This document shows, one piece after another, positions 1 through 10,400 of a stretch of DNA of 64,000 nucleotides (position 1 is the first letter of the stretch; each line of letters starts with the position of its first letter). The stretch is from Icerya purchasi. Taxonomy: Eukaryota; Arthropoda; Insecta; Hemiptera; Monophlebidae. The notes beneath the pieces are model-generated. The model worked only from the letters and a program-made list of their open reading frames with translations. It made no database searches and was not told where the DNA came from. The stretch spans positions 103,337,164 to 103,401,163 of the forward strand of contig CM077116.1 in assembly GCA_039619475.1 (NCBI GenBank), given 5' to 3'. The position numbers and the translations under genes were made by a program.

Positions 1-419
1 ACAAGCTCTCTTATTCATGCTATATAACAGGTGTGGCCAAACTTTTATCCCTTACGGGCGCCTTATTCTGTAAAATGTAATCTGCGGGTGACTTATTCTG
101 TAAAATGTAATCTGCGGGCGACTGTGAATATGGGCAAACAATTTCAGGATTTTTCAAATTTTTCATTGATATTTTAATAAATAACTAACAAGAATTTCAG
201 TTTAAAAATATATTATGGCAAATAAAGCAAACAAATAATTATATTTTTTTATTTTATGAAGCACAATAATATTTATGAAATTTAAAACAAAATTACAATG
301 TAAAGAAATAAGTACACAAAAAAATTTTAGTAAATAAAGAAAAAAAAAATTATACCTTTTTTTATTTTTTTCGTTATGAAATACTTCTTAACTTAGAAAA
401 AATACACCGTAAATAAGCA

Positions 420-1400
420 AATGAATAAAAATGTGACCTTGCATAAGTGCAGCAAGTTTCTCAAAATTTGGCTCATATGAACTTAAGGCAATTCTCAAAC
501 ATGATTCCAAATGTTGATCTGTTAATTGCGTTTTTTTTTTTTTTTACCCCCCTTGGGTTGAGCATTAGCCCAGCAAAGTGGAATAGATGCATAGAATAGA
601 ATAGAAATTATATTTTTATTTTGTTGACAATGGAATTAAGGAACACCCCTAGAATAGGAACAACTGAGAGAAAAGGTAGAGAACGAACATAAGAGGCGTT
701 GAAAGGAGTAGGAAGACCAAGCTTTAAAAGATGATAATAAAGTAACTTGTTTCGATCACATTCATAAATGAAAATGCGGATTCACATAAATATGTTGATC
801 TAAAGAAGGCATTGAAACGTGTAACAATTGTCCAAATATTCGGATATTTATATTTTCTTATCAGTTTCCAAAAATTACAATCTAAAACCATTGACTTAAG
901 ATTTATGTCACATTCAATATTTATTATTTCTTCTTCCAAGCCTGTTAAATTTGTAGTACCGAGAGAAAGTTGTTTAGTTTCTGAGCTACACTTTCGACAT
1001 CGATGTCATTAAATGAGCAAGACAAAAAACTGGCAATATCTTCAAGTTCACTTAATGTTAGAAATCTTCTTTCAAATTTTTTTAAAAGCAGTGCAATAAT
1101 ATCAGCATATTTGTTGTAAAATTCTTTTTATTTTTAGACTCATCAGCCAGATTTTGATAATGCTTTAAATCACGACGTTTTAATTGTATTGCAAGCATAT
1201 TTAGTTTCTCTTTAAATGACTTCAAAATGCTCATCATATCTATTATTGTTTTACCTTTACTCTCTAGTTGCAGGTTTAATTGGTATAATTTTTCAGTAAT
1301 ATCGCAGAAAAACGAAAGATCAAGAAGCCATTTCTGATCATTTAGTTGAAGATATGAATCACCTTTAGTTTGTAAATATGAGTGCATATTTGTGGCAGAA
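420..1400 (-). pseudogene. hAT transposase remnant (GTF2IRD2/ZBED-like C-terminal half)
   Basis: Read on the minus strand. 1082-1387 gives LQTKGDSYLQLNDQKWLLDL, then FFCDITEKLYQLNLQLESKGK. 724-939 gives the hAT C-terminal dimerisation region, YPNIWTIVTRFNAFF and STYLCESAFSFMN. The reading resumes at 420-529 after the inserted retroposon. The phrase order matches hAT-derived GTF2IRD2-type proteins. The N-terminal BED finger and the first catalytic Asp region are missing and the frame is broken several times, so it is inactive. Confidence 0.85.
530..738 (-). mobile_element. Retroposed 3' fragment inserted in hAT copy 1
   Basis: Comparison with hAT copy 2 (17945-17990) shows extra DNA exactly here. 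It begins with 15 T on the + strand, so on the minus strand it is a sequence ending in poly(A). The bases just before the tail, GGGCTAATGCTCAACCC, can form a weak stem. No coding sequence is recognised; it resembles a LINE 3' UTR or a SINE tail. Confidence 0.65.
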
Positions 1401-2059
1401 GTTCTCTTAGCATAATTTTAAATTAAAACTTATTACATATAAATTTGTTTTCAAACGAACCGTGGCTAATAACCTCATTATTTGCTGTCTGGCACATGAT
1501 TTTGCGTCATTTTGTGCGTTTGCCATTTATATGCACATGCGTTACGACTATAATTAATTTAAAAGTTAACATTCACTTGCATTGTTCATCGGGATAGATA
1601 CAAACAGTGTGGGGCTACGTTGAACAGTCTATTCTGGTAAGAATAATCAATCGCATTAAGATTTTCAAACATTAATTTAAGTGAAAGCAAATTGTTCAAC
1701 TTTAGCTTCGCGGGCTACTTTCAAAACCTTTGCGGTCGATCGGTCGACCGCGGTCGACGTGTTGGCCACCCCTACTATATAAGATATGTACATTAACTAA
1801 TTTAATATAAACGCGTTTATGACAAATTAAATTTTATACGTATAATTTCATATATAGTTTAAACGAGTATTGTGTACTAAGAATAAATACTAGAAGTAGT
1901 GTTATGAACTAAAATTAAGCACTTGGTTTAAGAATTAATTTCCTGCCCATCAAATCGTGAAAGTATTTGAGAAGATTTTTTAGAATTGTTTGGTGTTATT
2001 TCTAATATTGTATTTACGTTGATGGTATATTTTTTTCTGATGTCATCAAGTTTATTACA

Positions 2060-2448
2060 GATATAGGTCATATGGTACAGATCATTAATAACAGGTTCTT
2101 CGCAAAGTTAACAAAAAGGAGTGTTACGTAATTTACATCTAAATAATAGGTAATTACCAAAATTGCCGTGACCGGTTAATAGTTGTGAATTTAAAAGAAG
2201 TTATATCAAGATTCTTCAATTTAGCTCTATTATTAATGTTGGGGAAGAAAGTGTATAGGTTTTTCGGCCCGTATTTTCATTATTCCAACGATTTTGCGAA
2301 ATATTGGTAACCTCTATATTAACTTGTTTATTCAATAGTTTCATTAATGGAGTTGGCTCTAGTCTAAGTAAAATTCCTGTGTTTGGTAAAAATATTAAAG
2401 AATTAACTTTTTCCAAATTTTTTGTAATACGGTATTCAGAAGTTATAG
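2060..2448 (-). pseudogene. R1-like ORF2 C-terminal remnant with zinc knuckle
   Basis: 2216-2416 reads EKVNSLIFLPNTGILLRLEP and RWNNENTGRKTYTLSSPTL. Further along, a degenerate cysteine knuckle has the form C-x2-C-x8-H-x4-C, with a stop between the first two Cys (LCEEPVINDLYHMTYIC follows the stop). This is the usual C-terminal knuckle of R1 and related LINEs. It continues the frame from beyond the Jockey insert. Confidence 0.65.
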
Positions 2449-2458
2449 CATGCTTTAT

Positions 2459-4306
2459 TTTATTTATTTTTTTTTTTTTTACACGTATATTTCAGTACAA
2501 TCTTATTATAGTAAATAAATTAGCACTACTTTTAAAACAGTGTTACAACTTAATCTAACTAATTTGTAACATGAGCAGAGTAGAAACTATGTACAATTAC
2601 ATAACTCCTAATATACAGATATATACATAATCATACGCGCATATAAATACTCACACGCACGCACACCAAGTATATGCCCATATCCACAAAATACATACAT
2701 ACGAATATATTACAGAATAAATTAGGTGACTAGTTCATAAGGCTTTGTGCGCTTAAGGCGCCTTAAGTCATCATCGGAAAGTAGCAGTTCTAAAGCCTCT
2801 AGATTTGGGTGACTGTGAAGTCGGTATTCGTGCGCTTCTGCAATATAACGTATGACTTCATCGATCCATGGAATATTTAAATCGGAATGTATTTCTTCGT
2901 TTCGTTGATACCAAAAAGCTCCAGTGATGTTTCGGAGACACTTATTTTGAGCGCGCTGAATAATCAACCGATTGGATGTCTTTGCACAGCCCCAGAGTTG
3001 AATACCATACATCCATATCGGTCTGATGATTTGACAATAAATCAAACGCTTATTAGACAGATTGAGTTTAGAATAACGCCCAATCAGCCAACAAATCTGT
3101 CTTAATTTATGCATGGTTTGTTCCTTTTTCATTTTGACATGCGTCTTCCAATTCAGCCTGGAATCTAAATGCATACCCAGGTATTTAGCAGAGTCCGATC
3201 TCGGAATAGGAAGACGATCAAGATATATGTATAGGACAGGTCTTAGATTTACGAAGCGTAAACATAACATGCACTGATTTTTCTTGATTAATCTTGATCT
3301 TCCAATCACATGTCCATTTGCTAATTTTTTCTACTGCATGTTGCAAGTTAGTCGTAGCCAATTCTGGGGAATTGCCAACTGACAAGATGGCTGTGTCATC
3401 TGCAAAGGTAGCAGTAGTCGTCTTGGCTGTTGTTGGAATGTCAGCTGTATACAATAAATACAGAGAAGGTCCTAAGACACTACCCTGTGGAACACCAGTC
3501 TGTATTGGATGAAATTTGGACTTTGCTTCTTCATAAGAAACTCTGAAGGATCTATCAGAGATATATGATTCAAGAAGTTGGCACATATTTTCCGATAGCA
3601 GGTTGCTCATTTTATAGATCAGCCCTTCGTGCCAGACTCGATCAAAAGCTTGCGATATGTCTAGAAAAACCGCCGGACAGTATTTTTTTTCTTCAAAGGC
3701 TGTTTCAATTAGCTTAGTTATACGATGCACTTGGTCAATCGTAGAGTGCTGATTGCGGAAGCCAAACTGATGATCTGGTATCTTTAATAAGGGCTTGAGT
3801 CGCTTAAGGAGTAGTTTTTCAAATAATTTTGATATGGAAGGTAACAAAGAGATTGGTCGATACGAAGTTACTACTTCTGTTGGTTTCCCAGGTTTCGGTA
3901 ACATGATGATTTGAGCGATTTTGAAACATTTTGGTACGTATCTCATTCTGAAACAGGCATTAAAGAGATATGTCAGCATGATAATTCCTTTACGTGGTAA
4001 TTCTCTAAGCGCTCCAGGTGAAATTTCATCGATTCCAGGAGCCTTTTTGGGATTCATATTAGTATCTAACTCTTGTGCAACTTCAAGAGGAGTTACTGGT
4101 TTTATTTGCTGGAAAGGTTGGTAATTTTTCGTTGTATCGATCTGGGAGTTTATATTATGTGTTGTAAAGACTGAAGCTAAATGCGAAGCGAATAGTTCAG
4201 CTTTACTGTTGTCGTCGCGAATCCACTGCCCTTGTTCATCCTTGAGAGGAGGAATATGAAGTAGTGGACGTTTGAAGCGTCGCGTTGCACGCCACAATGA
4301 ATAATT
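2459..4306 (-). mobile_element. Jockey-clade LINE, 5'-truncated, 10-bp TSD
   Basis: Flanked by perfect direct repeats CATGCTTTAT at 2449-2458 and 4307-4316. The 3' end is on the left: T-rich bases at about 2459-2481 are the poly(A) tail seen from the + strand, and a 263-base 3' UTR separates it from the ORF. The element is truncated inside the region just before RT, as usual for target-primed reverse transcription. It sits inside the older R1-like LINE. Confidence 0.92.
2722..4306 (-). pseudogene. Jockey reverse transcriptase, one frameshift
   Basis: Codes for most of a Jockey RT. It shows PGIDEISPGALRELP, SYRPISLLPSISKLFEKLLL, FLDISQAFDRVWHEGL (motif A), TGVPQGSVLGPSLYLLYTAD (motif B region) and the catalytic FADD box at 3395-3406. 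The first frame ends near 3218. The second, from about 3260, continues with SDSAKYLGMHLDSRLNWKTH and the usual Jockey tail down to TKPYELVT and a stop at 2722. One frameshift between about 3220 and 3260 joins the two. The ATG at 4309 belongs to the target duplication and is not a true start. Endonuclease and ORF1 are missing. Confidence 0.9.
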
Positions 4307-4316
4307 CATGCTTTAT

Positions 4317-6760
4317 AAGGAATAAGTCTAGAGGAGGTAAACTATTGATGACACGAGCTGCAGAGTTGGGGGCCGTCCTATAAAGTGAGGAAATATGAAT
4401 TTTCTTTGATATTTACTAACATTTAGAAGTATTTTTTTATTAATATAGATACTGGAGTCATAACCATAAATGGACTGCACAATGTTTTTGTATGGTATAA
4501 TCCTTTACTTGAAATTTAACCCACATAAGTATTAGGAAGAATTCTCCTCGGTTTATCAAAGATGCGGCTGCATCCGATATTAATTTCATTTAGGTAGGGG
4601 AATGAAACTTAATTCACGGTCAATTGTAACACCTAGATATTTCAATTGTTCTACTAACTGAACGGGTAGCCCAGATATAATTTTGAGCTGACTTAGTTTA
4701 CTAGACAGCTTTTGGTCACCAAAAACTATCGATTTACATTTTTCTAAAAAGAATTTTAAGCCTAATTCGCTTGCTCTACACTCCAGTTTTTTGCAAATAA
4801 TCTCAATTTTTTTGAGATCTGTATGGCTCGTTATAGAAGAAGATACACGAAGATCATCCGCATAGGAGATAAGTGTAGAATTAATATTTAGTAATTTACA
4901 AAAGCATTCAATTTCCGTATGAATTTTTGAATATAGAATATTCCAAAGTGTTGGTCCTGAGATTGAACTTTGCGGGACATCGCAGGTTAATTGTTTGTTA
5001 CAGAATCCATTATTGACTTTAAGGTGAACGTGTCTGGATTGGAAATAATCTATGATAATATTAGCTAATGATGGTTTAATTTTTTCAGTTTGAAGTATTC
5101 TAATTAGTGAGGATCACCTGAAATTGTCAAACGCTCCGTTAATATCAAAGGAGATGACAAGAGCAGATGACCCCCGCCCCCCAATAGTGTCTCTAACTGA
5201 GAAAATTAAGTGGTATATCGCGTCTTCGGCCGACCTGGAGGTTCTAAAACTAAACTGATTATTGTGTAATATATTTTTATTTGATATCTCTTCCAACAAA
5301 TGATTATTTATTACTTTTGCATATATTTTCCCACAAGAGTTTAACAGAGATGTATTTCTTCCTGATTTTAGTAAAATAGTTATGTTAGCTTTTTTCCAAA
5401 CAGCAGAGAAAATTTCGGAGTTAAGACAACTGTTAATTATTGTAGGGAAAAGTTTTCGATAACTTATATTAAGTTACTTAATAATTTTATTAGAAATCTG
5501 ATTCTCTCCTGATGCTTTTTTGTTATTTAGTTTTTTGATTATGTCTGTTATTTTTGAATCGTTAGTTACAAGCTGTTCGTCTGAGTTAGTATTTGATTTT
5601 ATTAATTCACTGTCTTGTTTTTGAGGGAGGAAATTATCGAGAATTTTGCATTTTTCACTATCTTCAGTATACGGATTGTTATTATGCTCTAAGTCAAGTA
5701 TGGAGAACTTTTGATACTTTTATAAAATGTATTTGTAAGGTTTCCCCCATGCCTTGGTTTCACCAATAAATCCTTTCCATGAATTAAATTTAGCTTTTGA
5801 AATCATATTTTTATACTTATGGTTTAGAATTTTAAGTATAATGATAATTATAATGAGCTTAATGGGGTCTTTCGTTTTATTTATTTTTTTTCTAACTATG
5901 TTTAACTTACTTTTCACGTTTTGAAGATCTGTCGTCCGCCAGTCATTATTTGGAATTTTATAGGGATATTTACACAGATTGATTGTATTGGGTAGATAAG
6001 AATTAAATTCACTTATGAATTTTTCAATCTTCAAGGGATTTTAATGTTCTCAATATTATAAATATACTCATATATACTTTGTGAATTGATATTTTCCATA
6101 AGCCTTTCAATATTTATTTTTTTGATGACTGTATCATTACTAACTTGTGTATGATCTATTGATTTAACATCATTTCTTTATAAGCTGTAAGATCTGCAGG
6201 AAATATATCCATTTTTATATCATCGAATAGGTTTTGTTTAATTAGAAGGTAATCAATTATGCTATTACCATTGTGATTTTCAAAAGTCGGAGTGACTATT
6301 CATCACAATTAGGTTAGTGCTGTAAGTGAGGTCCTCAAACATTTCAGAATTTTCATTTGATCATATCTTAGATCCTAAAGAAGGTAGTCTTATATTAAAG
6401 TTGCCAACAATTATACAATGGAGATGTCGGTCATTTTTAAGTATTCGGTCAATTTTTTCCAAGGGAGGCTCCCTATATTTTTTTGAAGAGAGATAGCAAC
6501 CTAGTATTAGATAGTTTTTAATTTTAATGGTTAATTATATTTTCTAAAATGTCAATTACCTCAAGCGATATAGTTTTTTGTATAATAAGAATGTTAACAT
6601 AGAATAAGAAGACGTTGGATTGATTTGGGATTAGATTATTTTTTAAATAAGGTTTCCCTATGAACCTGATATCGCATTGGTTAGTATAAATTTCTCTGAT
6701 AAATAATTGTTGTGCTGCGGAACAATTATCAACATTCAAAAACTGTATTCTCTTCACCAT
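4317..6760 (-). pseudogene. R1-like ORF2 remnant: endonuclease and reverse transcriptase
   Basis: At 6524-6760 the minus strand reads FLNVDNCSAAQQLFIREIY and then CDIRFIGKPYLKN, the typical start of an R1-clade apurinic-type endonuclease. At 5114-5299 it reads NNQFSFRTSRSAEDAIYHL and ALVISFDINGAFDN, which contains RT motif A. The catalytic YADD box is at 4853-4864, followed by KYLGVTIDRELSF near 4.6 kb. Frames shift several times. Clade assignment is by recognition of the endonuclease start and the YADD box, without a tree. Confidence 0.75.
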
Positions 6761-6775
6761 AGTCTGTGCGTTCTA

Positions 6776-7359
6776 TTATAAGATTGTAATTCGTTTGATA
6801 CAGAGGACAGGAGCGATGCTGAACCGAGTGCTCACAATTTTTACTAAAAACTTCTAAATGTTACTAAATTACTTAAATCTTTTTTTTTTTTTTTTTTGCC
6901 TTTATTAGTACTTATAATTTGATGAAATACACAGTTACTGCAGCTTCCCTCTTCGTTGACTTTCCTTGCGAATTCAATGTATGAAGGTTCTGATTTGCAA
7001 AATTTTATGCACTAACGAATAACTTATTAATTTGTGTATACATTGCGCTATAAAATATTAAGTAGATACAGTACTGCAAAAGTGATGGGCTTTAAGAACT
7101 AAATAATTATCACTTTTTTAATGGACAACGAATTTCCGTTCGATATTTTGTATTGCTCAATGAATTTTTAATACCACATTAGATAATATCTTTTTATATG
7201 CACATGTAATGAGTACCTTCTTTTAATACTATTTGATTTGGTAAGTTTTTTAAGTTCACTTATAACAGTTTAATAATTACATATTTATAAATAAAGTCAT
7301 TGTATATTGTATATATTTTTGTATCAAGTTTTTGTTATAATTAATTTTTGTTCCTACAG
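6776..7359 (+). other. Non-coding stretch before the first visible mRpS5 exon
   Basis: Contains a run of T at 6880-6896, possibly the tail of a minus-strand retroposon, and AT-rich sequence. I found no exon that could supply the missing mRpS5 N-terminus. Confidence 0.5.
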
Positions 7360-7485
7360 AACCCGCCGATTTACTGTGGAAAAGTACTATTAGTGTCAGT
7401 AATGCCGGACGAAAACGAGGACGAGGGAAAACTCGGCATAAGGGTAAAATAAAAGATCTAAATAAAGGACAAATAATAGGAATAG
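7360..7485 (+). CDS. mRpS5: mRpS5 coding exon (first one visible)
   Basis: Acceptor ttcctacag precedes it and donor gtaaga follows. It starts with the last two bases of a codon (inferred Glu), so an upstream exon must end in phase 1. It reads PADLLWKSTISVSNAGRK, then RGRGKTRHKGK and DLNKGQIIGIG. This matches the conserved LWKG...NAGAKKGRG...DLNRGQIIG block of metazoan uS5m. It ends one base into a Gly codon. Confidence 0.92.
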
Positions 7486-10400
7486 GTAAGAAATAAGCAT
7501 TTATTTTTGCTTTTTTCCGCGTTTTACTAATATGTTTATCTCAAAGTAATCTCTGAAAAAACGAGAAAAATTGGGGAATTTGAAGAAAATACGAAAATAC
7601 CTACCTGCATATTATGTAATGTATAAAACTTCAAGGTAATAAAAAGGATTTAAAAACTAGTATCTCTGTATAATCAATAAAAAAAATTTCTGGAGTTTAT
7701 TCGTAGTCAAAATAATGAAACAGGAGTTTAATGGTAATGAATTTTATATATTAATGTGAAGTAAAAATTTGATTTAGTGACTGAGATTTTGTCCGAATTA
7801 TTTGGCTTTGAAATAGTAATGTGAGAATTATAAAATAAAAATGTTTAGAGTGATGGCATTTTATGTTTCGTTTTTCACTTTTCTCTATTTATATTGTTCG
7901 GTTTAATTCTCAAAGTAAGCAGTATATTTATTTAGTGAATATTGAGCAATTTTCTTTTTTATCGAATTAAATAGATTAATATACATTTGTGATTTTTTGG
8001 CATGTTTGATATGTTACTTTGATTTTACGGCAGTCATGTAGTAGTTTTCATTATTTAGATGTACAAAAAGTAGTGTTTGTGAAAAATTTTTCCTCCAAGA
8101 GGTACCAAATTGAATTCTAAATTGTTTATTTTTTATTTTTCGTAATTTTTTTTAATGTTATTGTCACAAAACTACGTGTTTGTAGAAATTTATATATTTG
8201 TAAAAATTTACTTGTTAAAAAATTCTATACTAGCAAGATAAGAGTTTAAAAAAAAGAATCTGTTATGCTTAACATAATTGTCATTATTTTAGTTTTTACT
8301 ATCTAAATTTTAAGTGGTTCTGCATAAAGATCCAATCAAACTTTGCGTTTACTAAACACTGTCGTTTTAAAAAAGTCTACGGAATTTATAATTTTATACA
8401 ATTTTTGGTTAAAGTTGTTACATTTCTTTTTTGTCTGCGTATTTTTGAAATACGGTAATTTGATTTTTTGAATGATATCATTAAGTTTTCTCTTATTATT
8501 TTGCAGGGATTTAATGAAATTTTAATGGCGTTAACATTTTCTGCTTAATAAATGTAAAATTCATTAGTAGTATGGTATTTCAATAAAACTAAACATTACT
8601 TTTCGAAATATTTAATTTAAATCTATAAGATAAAATAATTATAAAAAATCAATAAGAATCGCATATCGCTTTAATATATTTGTGTCAGATAATTTAAACT
8701 AAAATAAATAAAATGTGATTATTTGATGCATAATTATGTATTATATAAAGTAAAATCATAATCCCTTGCACGATGAACTTCAGATTTTTTTCACATACAT
8801 TGCTCCATTCTAAATTTAAAAAGAGGGGGGATTCTTTGTAATCCAAAATATTTTTCGATACTTTTGAATTTGATAAATATTATAAGAAAATTATATTAAA
8901 GTTCAGTGTTTCTGCTATTAAAAAGGGGGAAAAAATCATTACTTTTTCCAACTTCATATATTAATTGTGGTACACTAATATATAAAATTAATTAGTTTGC
9001 AAATGTGTTATGAAAAATTAAAATATCACAAGCGATACAAGTGATTTTTTGTTTTTTTGTGGGTAACTAATTTACGATGTGGCATTCTCCTGCTTACAGA
9101 TAAATTAACAATGTTGAAATGTAAAAATAAACTTCATTTATTTTTTTATAGTCGATTAAAAATTTTCGCTCTAGAGAAAAATGCCCCTTTTTATACTTAA
9201 TGTAATATCTTTTATATTAAATGATATAGGAGATCCAGCTTTTACAAGCCATATGAAAGCAAAGAAGCATAAACTAGCTGCGTTAAATTTTCAAAATTTG
9301 ATAAATCTATTAAACAATATATCGATATCATCTGAACGAAATTTTTTGTGTTCATTTGCCGATGCCGAAACTGAATCTAGGAAAGTAAATTACAATCTTC
9401 CTGTACTTCAAGTATCACGAACGTCAACTTTTCAGTGGCACCTCCAAATTGCAGGCAACGAATCAAATGGTTTACCTTCAATGTTTATAAAAGACAACAT
9501 TACGAAGGTAGAAATACCATGGTGTTTACATGCGATCCTAAGACGTAATTCACAAACAAGTAGATGAAAATCCATAGATCTGTTTCGTTTAATGATTCTG
9601 GAACTAAAACTACCGTCTAAGATAAAGTTTCAAAAATTAAAAGTTGTATACCGGTGAATTTCAGCCTTGCTCTATATTTTTTTTAATAAACTGCAGGATT
9701 TTCATTTTAATTATCAATATTTTGTAAGTGGTTTTGATAAATCCCTTAACAAAATAGTTTAGAAAAGACAAATAGTGCTTTTTATACGCTTCTAGGACTC
9801 GAAATAATCAAATATGTGTTAAATATTAGGATTTTTCGTTTTTGGGTCACTTAACTACAGATGACTTATGAAAATGTATTTTTGAAATTCCAAAAGGCCC
9901 TAATCTTTAAAAAATATTACAGATTTCGATGGACGGTCTTAACGTTAACAAAATATTTCTTCAAAATCTAAAATAAAACTTAAGGAGGACCAGTAGTGCT
10001 TTTAAAATCCTATTAATGTTTGCAAATATGTTTAAGGAGTAAAATTTAATTTTGTTCTATGCATTAATGATTTAATTTGTGTTTTGATGCATTTGAGACG
10101 ACTATTTTATACGGATGGTGTTAATATATATCGCTAAATAAATCTGTGATGATGGCTCATTACTAGAAAAATAAGTGGATAATTTCGCGTTGTAGAGTTT
10201 GAAAATCAATAACCTTGTAATCAATTAAAGTGCTACACCGTCAGTTTTAACCTCCTATTAACTGTTGGTGTTTAATTTTTTTTTCTGCAGTATTGATGGG
10301 ACAATTTTTTAAAAGTAGTAATCATTATTTTGAAAATAACTTATTGTATTAAAAAAAGTGAATATAAAGAATTTTTAAGACTTTCGGAAATTGTCAGAAT

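Larger units (their letters stand above)
28..1774 (-). mobile_element. hAT transposon, copy 1 (degraded), 8-bp TSD
   Basis: The termini are CAGGTGTGGCCAA and, inverted, TAGGGGTGGCCAA. Both sides carry the 8-bp duplication CTATATAA (20-27 and 1775-1782), diagnostic of hAT. The left end repeats a phrase (cttattctgtaaaatgtaat) twice. The inside holds a minus-strand transposase remnant and a later retroposon at 530-738. A second copy in opposite orientation is at 16737-18444. Neither copy can code for an intact transposase. Confidence 0.9.
1790..6775 (-). mobile_element. R1-like non-LTR retrotransposon, degenerate, split by a Jockey insertion
   Basis: Minus-strand LINE with an endonuclease start near 6.76 kb, reverse transcriptase at about 5.3-4.6 kb and a C-terminal zinc knuckle near 2.1 kb. 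It is interrupted at 2459-4306 by a Jockey copy. The coding frame reads continuously over the target site once that insert and one 10-bp duplication are removed (LFLIKHAITSEYRITKNLEK). Many stops and frameshifts show it is dead. Boundaries are approximate: the left limit is set by hAT copy 1 and the right by the loss of coding similarity. Confidence 0.75.

Noticed and set aside
6816..6857. ATG opening MLNRVLTIFTKNF as the missing mRpS5 presequence exon
   Set aside because: It looks like a mitochondrial leader but stops after 13 codons and has no usable splice donor in the right phase. It is also next to the 5' end of the R1-like LINE.
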